From the NCBI GenBank assembly GCA_947450115.1, contig CANFUE010000003.1:1-64000 (forward strand): a DNA stretch of 64,000 nt, in the 5' to 3' direction. Position numbers and translations under genes: made by a program. Within the stretch, counting starts at the first letter, position 1. Each line of letters opens with the position of its first letter. The notes under the pieces are model-generated. The model was given only the letters and a program-made list of their open reading frames with translations, made no database searches and was not told the DNA's origin. Positions 51,756-60,996 of the stretch are shown here, one piece after another. This DNA is from Acidimicrobiaceae bacterium. Its GTDB lineage: Bacteria; Actinomycetota; Acidimicrobiia; Acidimicrobiales; Ilumatobacteraceae.

Positions 51756-52349
51756 CTACCAGCCGTTGTAGTGCACAACCTCAGAAACGTCTTTACGCGA
51801 CACCGGACCTTCAGGGCCATCGGGGTAGCCGAGGGGGATGGTGGTGCCAATGTACATTTCGTCGGGAATATTCAAGATGGTGCGAATTTGTGCTTCCACC
51901 ATTCCATGCAATGTGGTGAACGCTGCACCTAAGCCAAGTGCACGGGCGGCGACAATGAGGTTTTGGCTCGCTGCGTACACCGCTGAATACATGAACGGCT
52001 CACGTGGATTGTCGGCAGGGTAAATATTGCGGCCGCAAACAAAAATAATGCACGGGAAATTCCCCATGTTGGCGCCAAGGTTCTGCGCGCCTTTCAAGGT
52101 GCGGCGGTCGGTGTCGTTGCCGGGGTCGGGAAACTTAGAAACGCGCTCGGCGAAAGGTAAAAAGAGCGCACCGAGTTGCTTGCGAACGTCGGCATCGGTG
52201 ACCACAATGAAATCCCAACCCTGAGTGTTATTTGGGCTGCTGGCACGGGTGGCGGCCCACAGAACTTTTTCGATGAGTTCGCTCGGCACTGGGTCTGGTT
52301 TGAAAAATCGCATTGCACGAGCGGTGTTCATTGCATCAAAGACGTCCAT
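51756..52349 (-). CDS. Nitroreductase-family FMN oxidoreductase
   Basis: A 197-residue nitroreductase: NTARAMRFFKPDPVPSELIE (typical first helix), RASSPNNTQGWDFIVV with the FMN-contact Ser/Asn, and AASQNLIVAARALGLGAAFT. Members reduce nitro compounds, flavins or enones with NAD(P)H. ATG 52349 was chosen because the fold starts here. Only 30 bp separate it from the divergent NMNAT-like gene, so their promoters overlap. It converges with the CMD pair. Confidence 0.88.
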   Translation of the reverse strand: MDVFDAMNTARAMRFFKPDPVPSELIEKVLWAATRASSPNNTQGWDFIVVTDADVRKQLGALFLPFAERVSKFPDPGNDTDRRTLKGAQNLGANMGNFPCIIFVCGRNIYPADNPREPFMYSAVYAASQNLIVAARALGLGAAFTTLHGMVEAQIRTILNIPDEMYIGTTIPLGYPDGPEGPVSRKDVSEVVHYNGW

Positions 52350-52379
52350 GTGCTCTATCGTTTCAAGTGGAGCACACCT

Positions 52380-52889
52380 ATGACGTATCGGACCGACCAA
52401 CCACGGCAACATTTCCCAACAGGGCTCATTGTGGGTCGTTTCCACCCCCCACATTTGGGGCATTCATGGTTCATTAATGCTGCTGCAGAGCAATGCGATG
52501 CGCTGGTGGTTTACGTGAATACTCGTGCTGGTGAACTCGTGCCGGGCTCGTTGCGTGCAGGCTGGCTCGCTGAGCTTCACACCAACGTCACGGTGGTGGA
52601 AGTTGCCCATGAGCTCGACACCAACTGGAACGACGATGAACTGTGGACAAAATGGATTGCGTTATTCAGAAGTAAGTGGCCTCACAGCACCGGCCCACAC
52701 GCAGTGTTTTCATCTGACTCTTATGTTGCAGAGCTCGCTCGCCGACTAGATGCACAAGCAGTGGTGGTCGATGAAGAACGCATCAATGTTCCTATTAGTG
52801 CGACCCAAATACGTGAAACACCCCAGCAGTATCTCCACTTCCTTGCGCCACAAGTGCGCAATTGGGTAGAGACAAACCTGCTGGGGTGA
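52380..52889 (+). CDS. Nicotinamide-nucleotide adenylyltransferase-like protein
   Basis: A 169-residue nucleotidyltransferase: GLIVGRFHPPHLGHSWFINA contains the HxGH motif, and ISATQIRETP is the second ATP-binding motif (ISxTxIR). It resembles the NadR/NadM NMN adenylyltransferase domain that makes NAD from NMN and ATP. Nucleotidyl transfer is certain, the substrate is less so. ATG 52380 follows AGTGGAG. Confidence 0.8.
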   Translation: MTYRTDQPRQHFPTGLIVGRFHPPHLGHSWFINAAAEQCDALVVYVNTRAGELVPGSLRAGWLAELHTNVTVVEVAHELDTNWNDDELWTKWIALFRSKWPHSTGPHAVFSSDSYVAELARRLDAQAVVVDEERINVPISATQIRETPQQYLHFLAPQVRNWVETNLLG

Positions 52890-52921
52890 GTCGTTAGTAC
52901 CTGCGACAAAGTCGCTGAAAA

Positions 52922-53557
52922 TTATTTCTTAGGTTGTGGTAACACGCGCAAGTATGGCTTGACGGTTGTCCAACCCTGTGGGAAAAGTGTCTTTGCTTCA
53001 TCGTCAGACACAGCTGCACCGATGATGACATCGCCACCGTCTTTCCAGTTCGCAGGAGTGGCTACCTTGAATTGTGAAGTTAATTGCAGCGAATCAATTA
53101 CGCGCAAAACTTCATCAAAGTTACGGCCAGTTGAAGCTGGGTAAGTAATGGTGAGCTTCACCTTTTTGTCGGGTCCAATAACGAATACTGAACGCACGGT
53201 CATGGTGTCGCTTGCATTGGGGTGAATCATGTCGTAAAGATCGCTGACCTTACGGTCCGGGTCGCCGATCATGGGGAAGTTCACTGGTGTTCCTTGTGTT
53301 TCGCCAATATCGCCTTCCCACTTCAAGTGAGACTCAACATTGTCGACCGACAAACCAATGACTTTGACGTTGCGCTTGTCGAACTCTGGTTTGATTTTTG
53401 CGACGTAGCCAAGTTCGGTAGTGCACACTGGAGTGAAGTCTTTGGGGTGACTAAAAAGTACGCCCCACGAAGTGCCAAGCCATTCATGAAAGTTGATGGT
53501 GCCTTGTGTGGTTTCTGCGGTGAAGTCGGGGGCGGTATCGCCGAGTCGAAGTGCCAT
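52922..53557 (-). CDS. 1-Cys peroxiredoxin (Prx6 type)
   Basis: A 211-residue peroxidase: the peroxidatic Cys is in DFTPVCTTELGYVAKI, with GLSVDNVESHLKWEGDI after it, and the C-terminal FPQGWTTVKPYLRVLPQP typical of Prx6. No resolving Cys of the AhpC kind is present. It reduces hydrogen and lipid peroxides; the electron donor is unknown. ATG 53557 has a Shine-Dalgarno (AAGGAGA). The inverted repeat at 53612-53638 lies about 55 bp upstream. Confidence 0.92.
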   Translation of the reverse strand: MALRLGDTAPDFTAETTQGTINFHEWLGTSWGVLFSHPKDFTPVCTTELGYVAKIKPEFDKRNVKVIGLSVDNVESHLKWEGDIGETQGTPVNFPMIGDPDRKVSDLYDMIHPNASDTMTVRSVFVIGPDKKVKLTITYPASTGRNFDEVLRVIDSLQLTSQFKVATPANWKDGGDVIIGAAVSDDEAKTLFPQGWTTVKPYLRVLPQPKK

Positions 53558-53611
53558 GGTGTTCTCCTTTGAAGGTGACTGTTACTTCCTCCACGATAAC
53601 GCCGGATTCCA

Positions 53612-53638
53612 TAATCCCGACCAGAAGAGTCGGGATTA
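53612..53638 (-). promoter_or_regulatory. Inverted repeat upstream of the peroxiredoxin gene
   Basis: TAATCCCGAC (53612-53621) and GTCGGGATTA (53629-53638) pair perfectly with a 7-nt spacer. The arm sequence and spacer match the inverted repeat over the metY promoter (43841-43871). It is a likely operator for the same regulator. Confidence 0.65.
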
Positions 53639-53692
53639 GGCATAAATGAGCGAACCCCTCACAATCAGGCTGAAACTGCTTATTCCTGTGCC

Positions 53693-54415
53693 CTATTGGG
53701 GCAAAGTCGTGGTGGTTGTGGTTGTTGTGACCACTACCGGGGCGGGGTCAAGATAGTCGCGCAGTGACGCAGGACGTAACCCGAGTTTTTTGATTTCAGC
53801 GAGAACTAGCTTCAGGCTCGATTCCAAACTATGGAGATAGTGCAGCAGAATGATGTCGCCACGTTGAATTGGACTCCCACCGGCTCTGACGATTTTCCCT
53901 TGATCGGCTTCAACGTTCCACATCACAATTTTCTTGATGCCACAGGCCTTTGATGCAATCTCGGTATTGCTGTTGTGTGAGCCACCAGGTGGTCTGAAGA
54001 AAACGGGAAGTTTTTTGTACATCCCTCGAGCGTGGTTGCTTGCCCTACAAATTTCTTTCGTTTGTGCAGCAAGTGAAAGATTACCCATGAGCGGATGTGT
54101 TTCAGAATGATTTTCAAAAGTTGTACCAGGGCGACGAATGAGGTGAAACGCTTTCCAGTGTGTTTTCAGTGGCTCTGATAAAACAAAATTCGTGACAGGA
54201 ATATTCTTCTTGAGCAACAGGTGCACAAGTCCATCGGTTACTACCGACCCGTCGTCGATGGTGATGAAAACTACGGGGTCTTTTGTTTGCACGTGGTAAA
54301 TAACAAAATCACTATTTGAAGATTTAGCCTCAACCACCGAAATATTGACGAGCGTAGAGAGAGTGATAAGGCTGGCGCTTAGGGCAAGAAATGCTGAGAA
54401 TCGACGGCGAGCCAC
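53693..54415 (-). CDS. Secreted polysaccharide deacetylase (NodB domain)
   Basis: A 240-residue protein with a signal peptide (FLALSASLITLSTLVNISVV-EA) and a NodB domain: FITIDDG (motif 1, catalytic Asp), NHSETH (motif 2, metal His) and FFRPPGGSH (motif 3). It removes acetyl groups from cell-wall sugars such as peptidoglycan GlcNAc. The C-terminus has a run of eight Thr after VVV. GTG 54415 has TATATT 6 nt upstream. Confidence 0.88.
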   Translation of the reverse strand: MARRRFSAFLALSASLITLSTLVNISVVEAKSSNSDFVIYHVQTKDPVVFITIDDGSVVTDGLVHLLLKKNIPVTNFVLSEPLKTHWKAFHLIRRPGTTFENHSETHPLMGNLSLAAQTKEICRASNHARGMYKKLPVFFRPPGGSHNSNTEIASKACGIKKIVMWNVEADQGKIVRAGGSPIQRGDIILLHYLHSLESSLKLVLAEIKKLGLRPASLRDYLDPAPVVVTTTTTTTTLPQ

Positions 54416-54502
54416 TTCGGAAATATACAGCCGATGGTGGGCAAAGCCCTATGAAATAGGCAAAGCGGAGGTTCTCTTCACAAATATGAAATATCGGAGT
54501 AC

Positions 54503-54514
54503 TTTCCTAGGAAA
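54503..54514. promoter_or_regulatory. Perfect 12-bp palindrome before the sigma factor gene
   Basis: TTTCCTAGGAAA lies 24 bp before the sigma-factor ATG and between divergent promoters. It may be an operator; no regulator is known. Confidence 0.4.
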
Positions 54515-54538
54515 TTCCAGTGCCATGGGGGTGTGCAT

Positions 54539-55261
54539 ATGGAGCTTCGTGAACTACAAATGGTCAACCCGGGTTGCCGTCGAGCAGTGATCGTTGCTGC
54601 ATTACAACAACACAGCGCGCTCGGCCTGCACATGTTGTACGTCGAATACGCGAATGATGTGAGAAAAGTGGTGGTACGCCGACTGGGGGTGCAGGCAGCA
54701 AACGATGACATTGTGCATGAGACCCTCCTGCAGGTAAGCGAACGCGTTGAGCAACTTCGTGATTTCCAAAAGTTTGAATCATGGATTTATACCATTGCAA
54801 AAAATAAGTCATACAAGTACTTGAGGCAGTATCAGCGGGTGTCTACAGGTATCCCTGATCTTGATGTGGCAGATTTAGAAATTTTGGGTCCTACTGGGGA
54901 GCAGTACGTCATCGTCAAACGTGCGAGTAGAGGTCTTAGTGTTCGCGACCAACGTTTCCTGGAAATGCTTGTTAGCGAAGAATTGGGTTGGCATGAAATT
55001 GCAGACCAACTCAATATGTCGCTGGGCAACGTGTACAAGCTTCACCGTCGTGTTGAAGAGCGTTTGGCACAGTCGTATGCCGCGCTGAAACTGTCGACAT
55101 CACATCGGTTCCAGTGCGAAGTGCTCTGTGAATTACTCAGAACATGGACCGGAGAGTATTCACCGCTGTGGCGCAAACGTATTGTGCATCATGCGCAACA
55201 GTGCACTACTTGTGGTGGGGCAATAAAAAAGACCCCAGCCTCTCGACTGGGGTCTTTTTAA
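54539..55261 (+). CDS. ECF-type RNA polymerase sigma factor with C-terminal zinc-finger-like tail
   Basis: A 240-residue sigma factor. Region 2 is LHMLYVEYANDVRKVVVRRL followed by DDIVHETLLQV and FESWIYTIAKNKSYKYLR; region 4 is LGWHEIADQLNMSLGNVYKL with HRRVEERL. After region 4 about 70 residues follow, with HHAQQCTTC near the end (Hx3Cx2C), like the zinc site of anti-sigma factors. The 3' end encodes the terminator stem at 55225-55259. ATG 54539 was chosen. Confidence 0.8.
   Translation: MELRELQMVNPGCRRAVIVAALQQHSALGLHMLYVEYANDVRKVVVRRLGVQAANDDIVHETLLQVSERVEQLRDFQKFESWIYTIAKNKSYKYLRQYQRVSTGIPDLDVADLEILGPTGEQYVIVKRASRGLSVRDQRFLEMLVSEELGWHEIADQLNMSLGNVYKLHRRVEERLAQSYAALKLSTSHRFQCEVLCELLRTWTGEYSPLWRKRIVHHAQQCTTCGGAIKKTPASRLGSF
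55225..55259. terminator. Bidirectional terminator between sigma factor and livF
   Basis: AAAAAGACCCCAG (ending 55238) pairs with CTGGGGTCTTTTT (55247-55259). It lies within the last codons of the sigma-factor gene and serves also the convergent liv operon. Confidence 0.9.
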
Positions 55262-55268
55262 AGTATTT

Positions 55269-55994
55269 CTAGTGAGCTTCGCCACCGAGGTAGCTGGCTT
55301 CGAGCAACGACTGGTTGTCGCGGAGCTGCTGAGCAGAACCTTCCATGGTGAGTTCACCATGAGCAAGTACGTAGCCACGGTCGGCTACCGACAATGCCAA
55401 GCCAACGTGCTGTTCCACCATGAGAACACCTGCACCTGTGTCGTCGGCAATGCGACGAACGATGGGCAACATGCGCTCTACGATGATGGGGGCAAGACCA
55501 AGGCTCATTTCGTCAACCAAAAGCATCTTTGGTTCTGAAGCAAGACCACGGGCCATTGCCAACATTTGCTGCTCGCCACCCGACAACAACCCAGCGCGAC
55601 GGCTGAGGAGTGGTCGAAGAGCGGGGAACATGTCGAGTGCGTTCTCTTGGGCCTTGCCACGGGTTTCACGATTTCCTGTGAGACCAAGACGCAAGTTCTC
55701 TTGCACGGTGAGGTCGAAGAACAGTGAACGGTCTTCAGCCACGTGTGCAAGCCCACGACGGGCGATTTTCTCGGGGCGCTCACCAATGGTGGTGCTGCCG
55801 AGAAGTTGAATATCGCCTGCGATGGGTCGCAAGATGCCTGAGATGGTGAGCAGTGTGGTGGTTTTACCTGCGCCGTTTGGCCCAAGTAGTGCTACCACTT
55901 CACCCGGGTTCACGTGAATGCTGAGACTACGTACAACGGGAATACCGCCGTAGCCAGCATTCAAGTTCACGATGTTGAGTAATGATTCGCTCAT
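55269..55994 (-). CDS. livF: Branched-chain amino acid-type ABC transporter ATP-binding protein LivF
   Basis: A 241-residue ATPase: Walker [11 protein letters not shown], signature [15 protein letters not shown], Walker [14 protein letters not shown] and [14 protein letters not shown] typical of LivF. It powers the importer with LivG. ATG 55994 was chosen; GTG 56003 overlapping the livG stop is possible. It is last in the operon. Confidence 0.92.
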   Translation of the reverse strand: MSESLLNIVNLNAGYGGIPVVRSLSIHVNPGEVVALLGPNGAGKTTTLLTISGILRPIAGDIQLLGSTTIGERPEKIARRGLAHVAEDRSLFFDLTVQENLRLGLTGNRETRGKAQENALDMFPALRPLLSRRAGLLSGGEQQMLAMARGLASEPKMLLVDEMSLGLAPIIVERMLPIVRRIADDTGAGVLMVEQHVGLALSVADRGYVLAHGELTMEGSAQQLRDNQSLLEASYLGGEAH

Positions 55995-55999
55995 GTTGT

Positions 56000-56809
56000 T
56001 CACCCTTCTCCACTGAGTGTGCGTGCTGCTGCAGCGCCACCTTCTGCTTGCATTTCACCAGCGGTCTCACCAAGGTAAGCACGCTTTACTTCTGGGTTGT
56101 TGCGTACTTCTTCGGGCGTTCCTTCGGCAATGATTTTGCCAAAGTCGAGCACGTAGATGTAGTCGCACACGCTGAGTACCAAACCCATGTCGTGGTCAAT
56201 GAGGAAGATACTGATGTCTTGCTTGAGAATTTCACGCAAGTGTTTACCCAACTGCTGACTTTCCACTGTGTCAAGTCCAGCTGCTGGCTCATCGAGCAAC
56301 AACATGCTGGGCTTGGCGGCAAGTGCGCGAGCAACGCTCACCAACTTGCGTTGACCATGTGACAAGTCGAGCGTGAGCTTGTCGCGGTGTTCGCCAAGGC
56401 TCAACAAGTTGAGTGCCCATTCGGCTTGTTCTTCAATACCCAGTGTGCGGTGCGGTTTCACAATGTCAGCAAGAAAAGACCACCACTTGGTCTCTTCCGC
56501 CATCACAATGAGGTTGTCCCACACCGTGAGGTCTTCGAACAACTCAAGTGACTGGAAGGTACGCACTAGACCAGCTTTTGCTCGCTCGTCGGGTGCAACA
56601 CCAGCGAGGTCGTTGCCGTTGAACTCGGCCCGGCCCGACGACACGTTCGTGAAGCCAGTGATGGCGTCAATGAAGGTGGTCTTGCCGGCGCCGTTCGGGC
56701 CAATGAGCCCAGTGAGCTTGCCCTTTTCAGCTTTGATGTTGACATTGGAGTTTGCATGTAACCCGCCGTAGGAAACGGTGAGTTCATTTGTTTCGAGTAG
56801 TGCACTCAT
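56000..56809 (-). CDS. livG: Branched-chain amino acid-type ABC transporter ATP-binding protein LivG
   Basis: A 269-residue ATPase with Walker [25 protein letters not shown], signature [15 protein letters not shown] and Walker [13 protein letters not shown], as in LivG. The C-terminal EVKRAYLGE is also typical; a Glu/Ala/Gly-rich tail follows. Its start overlaps the fused permease gene by 4 bp. Confidence 0.92.
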   Translation of the reverse strand: MSALLETNELTVSYGGLHANSNVNIKAEKGKLTGLIGPNGAGKTTFIDAITGFTNVSSGRAEFNGNDLAGVAPDERAKAGLVRTFQSLELFEDLTVWDNLIVMAEETKWWSFLADIVKPHRTLGIEEQAEWALNLLSLGEHRDKLTLDLSHGQRKLVSVARALAAKPSMLLLDEPAAGLDTVESQQLGKHLREILKQDISIFLIDHDMGLVLSVCDYIYVLDFGKIIAEGTPEEVRNNPEVKRAYLGETAGEMQAEGGAAAARTLSGEG

Positions 56810-59118
56810 GCTGTCACCTCCTGGAGACTGCTGTTATCGGGTAGTGCTGCGGCAGCTTTAGCTGCCTTGACTTGGGTAACGATGTTGCGCACGAAGAGCA
56901 CAATAAGCATGCCAAGGACGATCATCCAGCCGCGGTTCCAGCTATCGGTACGCCATGGGTTGATACCGATAGCTCCCCAAATGCCGCCACCAAGGAGGAA
57001 TGGCCAGAGCCGTTTGAATACGGCGCCCCATTCTTTGCCGCGGGCGGTGAGCAGCCATGAACCGAAGTAGCGCATGAGTGGCTGGAAAATTGAGGCTTGA
57101 CCTGCTGGGTGAATAATTGCGGTCAGGATCATACCGATACCACCCAATATTGCGGTGTAGGCGTATACCCCAGGTGAGTGATAACTGCCAAAGGTAGATA
57201 CCACTCCACCGCCAGCAATCATTCCACCAAGAATGGCACCGTTAATTGATGTGATGCCACCGAGGTAACAAAAAGCTAAAGCGGAAAGCCCTATGCCGTA
57301 GTCCCACATCGGTGCTGCAGTTTGGTTAGTTTGGAAGGCCATCATTGAACCTGCAACACCAGCAAATGCTGCAGCAAGTCCGAATGCGAGGAACTTTGTC
57401 TTTGCAACGTTGATACCTGCAGAAGCTGCGGCGCGTTCATTGGCTCGTACTGCCAAGAATCGACGACCTGAACTACCGCGGCGCAAGTTGGCCAAAGTGA
57501 CACACAATCCGGCTAGTACCAGTAGGCAAAAGAGGGTGAAGCGTGGGTTGTCGGTAAGACCGCTTGAACTGGTGACACCAAACTTTTTACCAAAGGCAGT
57601 AGGAGGTTGAATGGAATATGCCGAGCCGCCTTGCAACGCAGTGAGCTTTGGGTTGTCGAAGTACAGCGAGTACAACGAAATGGAAGCCGCAATGGTGACC
57701 ACGGTGAGTTGTACACCACGAATACGCAATGCCGGTACCGCCAGTAGTAAACCAACGAGAACCGCCACAATTACTCCGGAGGCCATGGCAAGTGGCCAAG
57801 CCCAGTGCGGGCCACCAACGGCGAAAGGAGTGCTTTCAGTAGGGCCGTAATGCGACATGAGTCGAGCCATCACGAAGGCTGAAATACCTGCCAGTGAAAT
57901 TTGTACTAGCGATATTTGCCCTACGTAGCCGGCTAACAGTACGAAACTCAGGCCAAACATTCCTGCAATTAAACTGGTGGTGAAAGAGAAACCCCAAGAA
58001 CCGGTGAGTCCTGAGTAGAGGAAATCTCCTGGCATACCAGCAGCAATGATGAAACCAAGTGGTACGAAAATCGCAACATAGCGACCCACGCGCTTGGGGT
58101 AGGGAGCAAGTGGCAATCGCTTCTCTTCAATATTGCCACGCACGGGAAGTGACTTTCCTTTGAGGAAGAGCACACCAACGATGATGATCAGTGGAATTGC
58201 ATCGCGAGCGCCGGAGTACAACCATGCTGGGAACCAAGATCTTCCAGATACATACGTACCAACGAATGTTTGCAACATACCAATAACAAGGCCGCCCAAA
58301 ACAGCAAACGGGATTGATGACATACTGCCAATGAGCGCAGCACCGAGTGCAGGAACAATGAGGCCGGTGAATTTTCCAACACTGATTGCACCAGTCACTG
58401 TTCCGGTCATAATGCCAACGACTCCAGCAAGAAGTGCTGCGAGGATCCAGTTAAAGAGTGCGAGCCGATCGGGCGAGTAGCCCAAGAGCACGGCGCCTTT
58501 TTCGTTACCAGAAGCTGCGCGAGTAGCTAAGCCAATGCGTGAGTACTTATATACAAACCAAATGACCGCACCGATAATAATTGAAACACCTGCCAATGCC
58601 AGTGCTTCAGCGGTTACCGGAAGGCCGAGGCCAAGAAAGTTTGTCAAAATTTTGTTGGGGAATAAGACTCCTTCTGGCTGCGGCTGATTAGAGCCGAACT
58701 GGATAGAGGCAAGTCCGAGGAAATAAGTCATGACGCCAATTGCACCAATTACTTTTCCGAGTGGTGCTGCATTACGCAGTGGCTTAAATACGAAGTAATG
58801 CATAATTGCACCAATACCAACTGCAGTGAGCAATGAAAGTATTGCGGCTAACCAAAAGTTGATGGGCATTCCGTTATGCAACGACAACTTCACTGGCAAG
58901 TTCAGCCAACTGGTAGGAAGTGGATCAAACCATGGAAAATGGAACGTTCCTTCGCTCCGTAAATACGAAAATTGAAATGCGACGTACATAGCAACTGCTC
59001 CATGAGCAAAGTTGATCACGCCAGAACCTTTGTATGCCACCACAATTCCCATAGCCATGAGAGCAAAAAAACCCCCACTGCCTAGGCCCATGATGGAATA
59101 AGCAATTGCCTCTTTCAT
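56806..59118 (-). CDS. Fused LivH-LivM permease of the branched-chain amino acid-type transporter
   Basis: A 770-residue protein combining both permeases that usually are separate. Residues about 1-310 are LivH-like (GLGSGGFFALMAMGIVVAYK, SGNEKGAVLLGYSPDRLALF); residues about 340-700 are LivM-like (LLAGYVGQISLVQISLAGIS, RRGSSGRRFLAVRANERAAA, GVAGSMMAFQTNQT). The joint is PLAPYPKRVGRYVAIFVPLG. Two more C-terminal helices follow. ATG 59118 has a GGGGGA Shine-Dalgarno. Confidence 0.9.
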   Translation of the reverse strand: MKEAIAYSIMGLGSGGFFALMAMGIVVAYKGSGVINFAHGAVAMYVAFQFSYLRSEGTFHFPWFDPLPTSWLNLPVKLSLHNGMPINFWLAAILSLLTAVGIGAIMHYFVFKPLRNAAPLGKVIGAIGVMTYFLGLASIQFGSNQPQPEGVLFPNKILTNFLGLGLPVTAEALALAGVSIIIGAVIWFVYKYSRIGLATRAASGNEKGAVLLGYSPDRLALFNWILAALLAGVVGIMTGTVTGAISVGKFTGLIVPALGAALIGSMSSIPFAVLGGLVIGMLQTFVGTYVSGRSWFPAWLYSGARDAIPLIIIVGVLFLKGKSLPVRGNIEEKRLPLAPYPKRVGRYVAIFVPLGFIIAAGMPGDFLYSGLTGSWGFSFTTSLIAGMFGLSFVLLAGYVGQISLVQISLAGISAFVMARLMSHYGPTESTPFAVGGPHWAWPLAMASGVIVAVLVGLLLAVPALRIRGVQLTVVTIAASISLYSLYFDNPKLTALQGGSAYSIQPPTAFGKKFGVTSSSGLTDNPRFTLFCLLVLAGLCVTLANLRRGSSGRRFLAVRANERAAASAGINVAKTKFLAFGLAAAFAGVAGSMMAFQTNQTAAPMWDYGIGLSALAFCYLGGITSINGAILGGMIAGGGVVSTFGSYHSPGVYAYTAILGGIGMILTAIIHPAGQASIFQPLMRYFGSWLLTARGKEWGAVFKRLWPFLLGGGIWGAIGINPWRTDSWNRGWMIVLGMLIVLFVRNIVTQVKAAKAAAALPDNSSLQEVTA

Positions 59119-59177
59119 TGTCCCCCTGTTGTTCGTCACACCATGATGCGACATTCGATGTGTTCATTTTAGGTATT

Positions 59178-59215
59178 AAAAAGGGGGGTGATCCGAGGAT
59201 CACCCCCCTTTTTTT
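59178..59215. terminator. Strong terminator between binding protein and permease genes
   Basis: AAAAAGGGGGGTGATCC (59178-59194) pairs perfectly with GGATCACCCCCCTTTTT over GA, and more T follows. It lies 3' of the binding-protein gene and 5' of livHM on the minus strand, so it limits readthrough. Confidence 0.9.
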
Positions 59216-59246
59216 AATGCGTTATTCCTTCAGCATTGAAGAATGA

Positions 59247-60734
59247 TTACTTCAATTCTGATGTACGTAGTGCGTCACCCTTACCTACAAGTGCAAGACC
59301 AGAGAAGTTCTGTGCTGTCTTGACAGCCTTCAAGGCGGTGCCATCCCACTGGCTAGCACTGACCTGAGTTGCACAAACGGCAATGTAAGGAGCAATTGCT
59401 TGCTTGCAGAAGAGGCCGGTTGAACCGAATGCACGGTGACCATTAGTTGCCTTCAAAGTAGCAACCATTGATGCGCCAGTTACCTTGCCAGCTTTTACTG
59501 ACTCAGAAGCAATCTGCCAAAGCACCATCATTGCGGAGAAGCCCTGAGTTGCAAAACCTGTACCAGAGAGCTTGCGGTCGCTGGAGTAGGTGTACATCTT
59601 GGTTCCGTAGGTGAGAGCGTCAGACTTTGCTGCACCGGTAAGTGCGTCTGGGTCGAGGATGCTCATACCACCAATGGTGTAGAGACCATTGATCTTGCTA
59701 CCCAATTTGGTCATGGTTGCAGTATCGATGCAAGAACCCGAGAACACGATTGGGAAGCTAGAAGTTGTCCAGCCGTTTGCAATCAATTTGTCCATGAGGT
59801 CCCAGCACAGGTTGCCCTGGTTCGAGTAAACCAAAACGTTTGGCTTGAATGCCATGATTTGAGCTGCATAAGCAGCAACGTCTGGGTTTGCCGTTGGAAC
59901 TGAAATCGGCAAGTAGGTGAGGCCCTTCATAGTGCCGAGCAACTTGCTTGATGTGGTAATCGCTGCGCCTGAACGGCTCTGACCAGCAAGGATGTCCAGT
60001 GGCTTTGCTTCAAGGTCGTTGTAGCAGAAGATTCCTGGTGCCGATGCTGCCCATGGAAGAGCAACCTTGTTCAACTTCAATGTTTGTGTTGCGAAGTAGA
60101 TGAGTCCAAGGTGAACACCCAAGCAACCGCCACCGCCGCCGATGGCGTAAACGCCAGCTGAGGTGAAGTCTGCTGGGAAGATCGGAGTACCCACGATGAC
60201 TGGTGTCTTCGTATCTTGGAAGATCTTGATGTGAGCATCACCAAATGCCAACGATGCAAAAACAACGGCAGGCTTTGCAGCTGCCAAAGTGTTTGCACAG
60301 TTACCAAGTTCAGCAGCTGCAAGTGCGTTGTACTTGCAAATAACCAACTTGATGGGCACACCAGGTGTACCTGTTGCTGGGTCTGCACCAATACCACCAA
60401 GTTCGGTGTTGATGTACTTCACTGCAGCTTCAGCTGAAATGCGGTACTCAGGGAAGTTGATAACTGCGCCTTCTGGGTTCAAAAACCCAATTTTTACAGC
60501 TCCACCTTTTGCCTTCATTGGGTTAGTACGTGAGCAGGCAATTGCGCGAGCAAGCCAACCAGCACCAGCACCATCTTTTTTGTCAAGAGCTGTGTTCAGT
60601 GTGGTTGCACACTTAGCAGCAGACTTGACTGCACCGCTTCCAGCTTTCGCTGAAGCAGCTGTTGCCCCGAATGCAAGTGCTGCTGAAACAGCAAGTGCAA
60701 TGGGAACCAACATTTTCCTCTTTTGGTTCTTCAA
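59247..60734 (-). CDS. Branched-chain amino acid-type ABC transporter substrate-binding protein
   Basis: A 495-residue Peripla_BP_6 protein. The signal peptide (MLVPIALAVSAALAFGATAA-SAKA) lacks a lipobox Cys. VKIGFLNPEGAVINFPEYRI, AVVFASLAFGDAHIKIF and VLVYSNQGNLCWDLMDKLIA belong to the ligand fold. The start is TTG 60734 with AGGGGG upstream; ATG 60713 with AAGAGG is possible. Ligands may be amino acids, amides or acids. First in the liv operon. Confidence 0.88.
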   Translation of the reverse strand: MKNQKRKMLVPIALAVSAALAFGATAASAKAGSGAVKSAAKCATTLNTALDKKDGAGAGWLARAIACSRTNPMKAKGGAVKIGFLNPEGAVINFPEYRISAEAAVKYINTELGGIGADPATGTPGVPIKLVICKYNALAAAELGNCANTLAAAKPAVVFASLAFGDAHIKIFQDTKTPVIVGTPIFPADFTSAGVYAIGGGGGCLGVHLGLIYFATQTLKLNKVALPWAASAPGIFCYNDLEAKPLDILAGQSRSGAAITTSSKLLGTMKGLTYLPISVPTANPDVAAYAAQIMAFKPNVLVYSNQGNLCWDLMDKLIANGWTTSSFPIVFSGSCIDTATMTKLGSKINGLYTIGGMSILDPDALTGAAKSDALTYGTKMYTYSSDRKLSGTGFATQGFSAMMVLWQIASESVKAGKVTGASMVATLKATNGHRAFGSTGLFCKQAIAPYIAVCATQVSASQWDGTALKAVKTAQNFSGLALVGKGDALRTSELK

Positions 60735-60922
60735 TATTCCCCCTATAGGTTGAGCCGATTGGCCCGATTGATGTGACAACCGGCATGCCGGTGAAACAAC
60801 TATAACCATTGTCACAGGGAAAAGGAAACGCAGAACGTCAAGTGATGACATCGATATGAAATGTCAGAGCACCGGGTTGTGAAGCGCAAAAACTACCCAT
60901 CGGTAGACGGGCCTTTTCAACA
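60735..60922 (-). other. Upstream region of the liv operon
   Basis: 188 bp without a gene between the MaoC terminator and the binding-protein start. It is expected to contain the promoter; AGGGGGAATA before the TTG start is the only clear element. Confidence 0.4.
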
Positions 60923-60961
60923 CAAAAGCCCCCCCAAAGGCGTACTTTTGAGGGGCTTTTG
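60923..60961 (-). terminator. Terminator after the MaoC-like gene
   Basis: CAAAAGCCCC (60923-60932) pairs with GGGGCTTTTG (60952-60961). A second, inner pairing CAAAG/CTTTTG is possible. It lies 36 bp after the stop of the MaoC-like gene. Confidence 0.75.
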
Positions 60962-60996
60962 CTTGCGGACTACAAGTAGCTGTGAGTAAACAAAAT

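Noticed and set aside
59178-59215. Long GC-rich palindrome as a possible mobile element end
   Set aside because: It has the A-tract, stem and T-tract of a terminator and no transposase is near.
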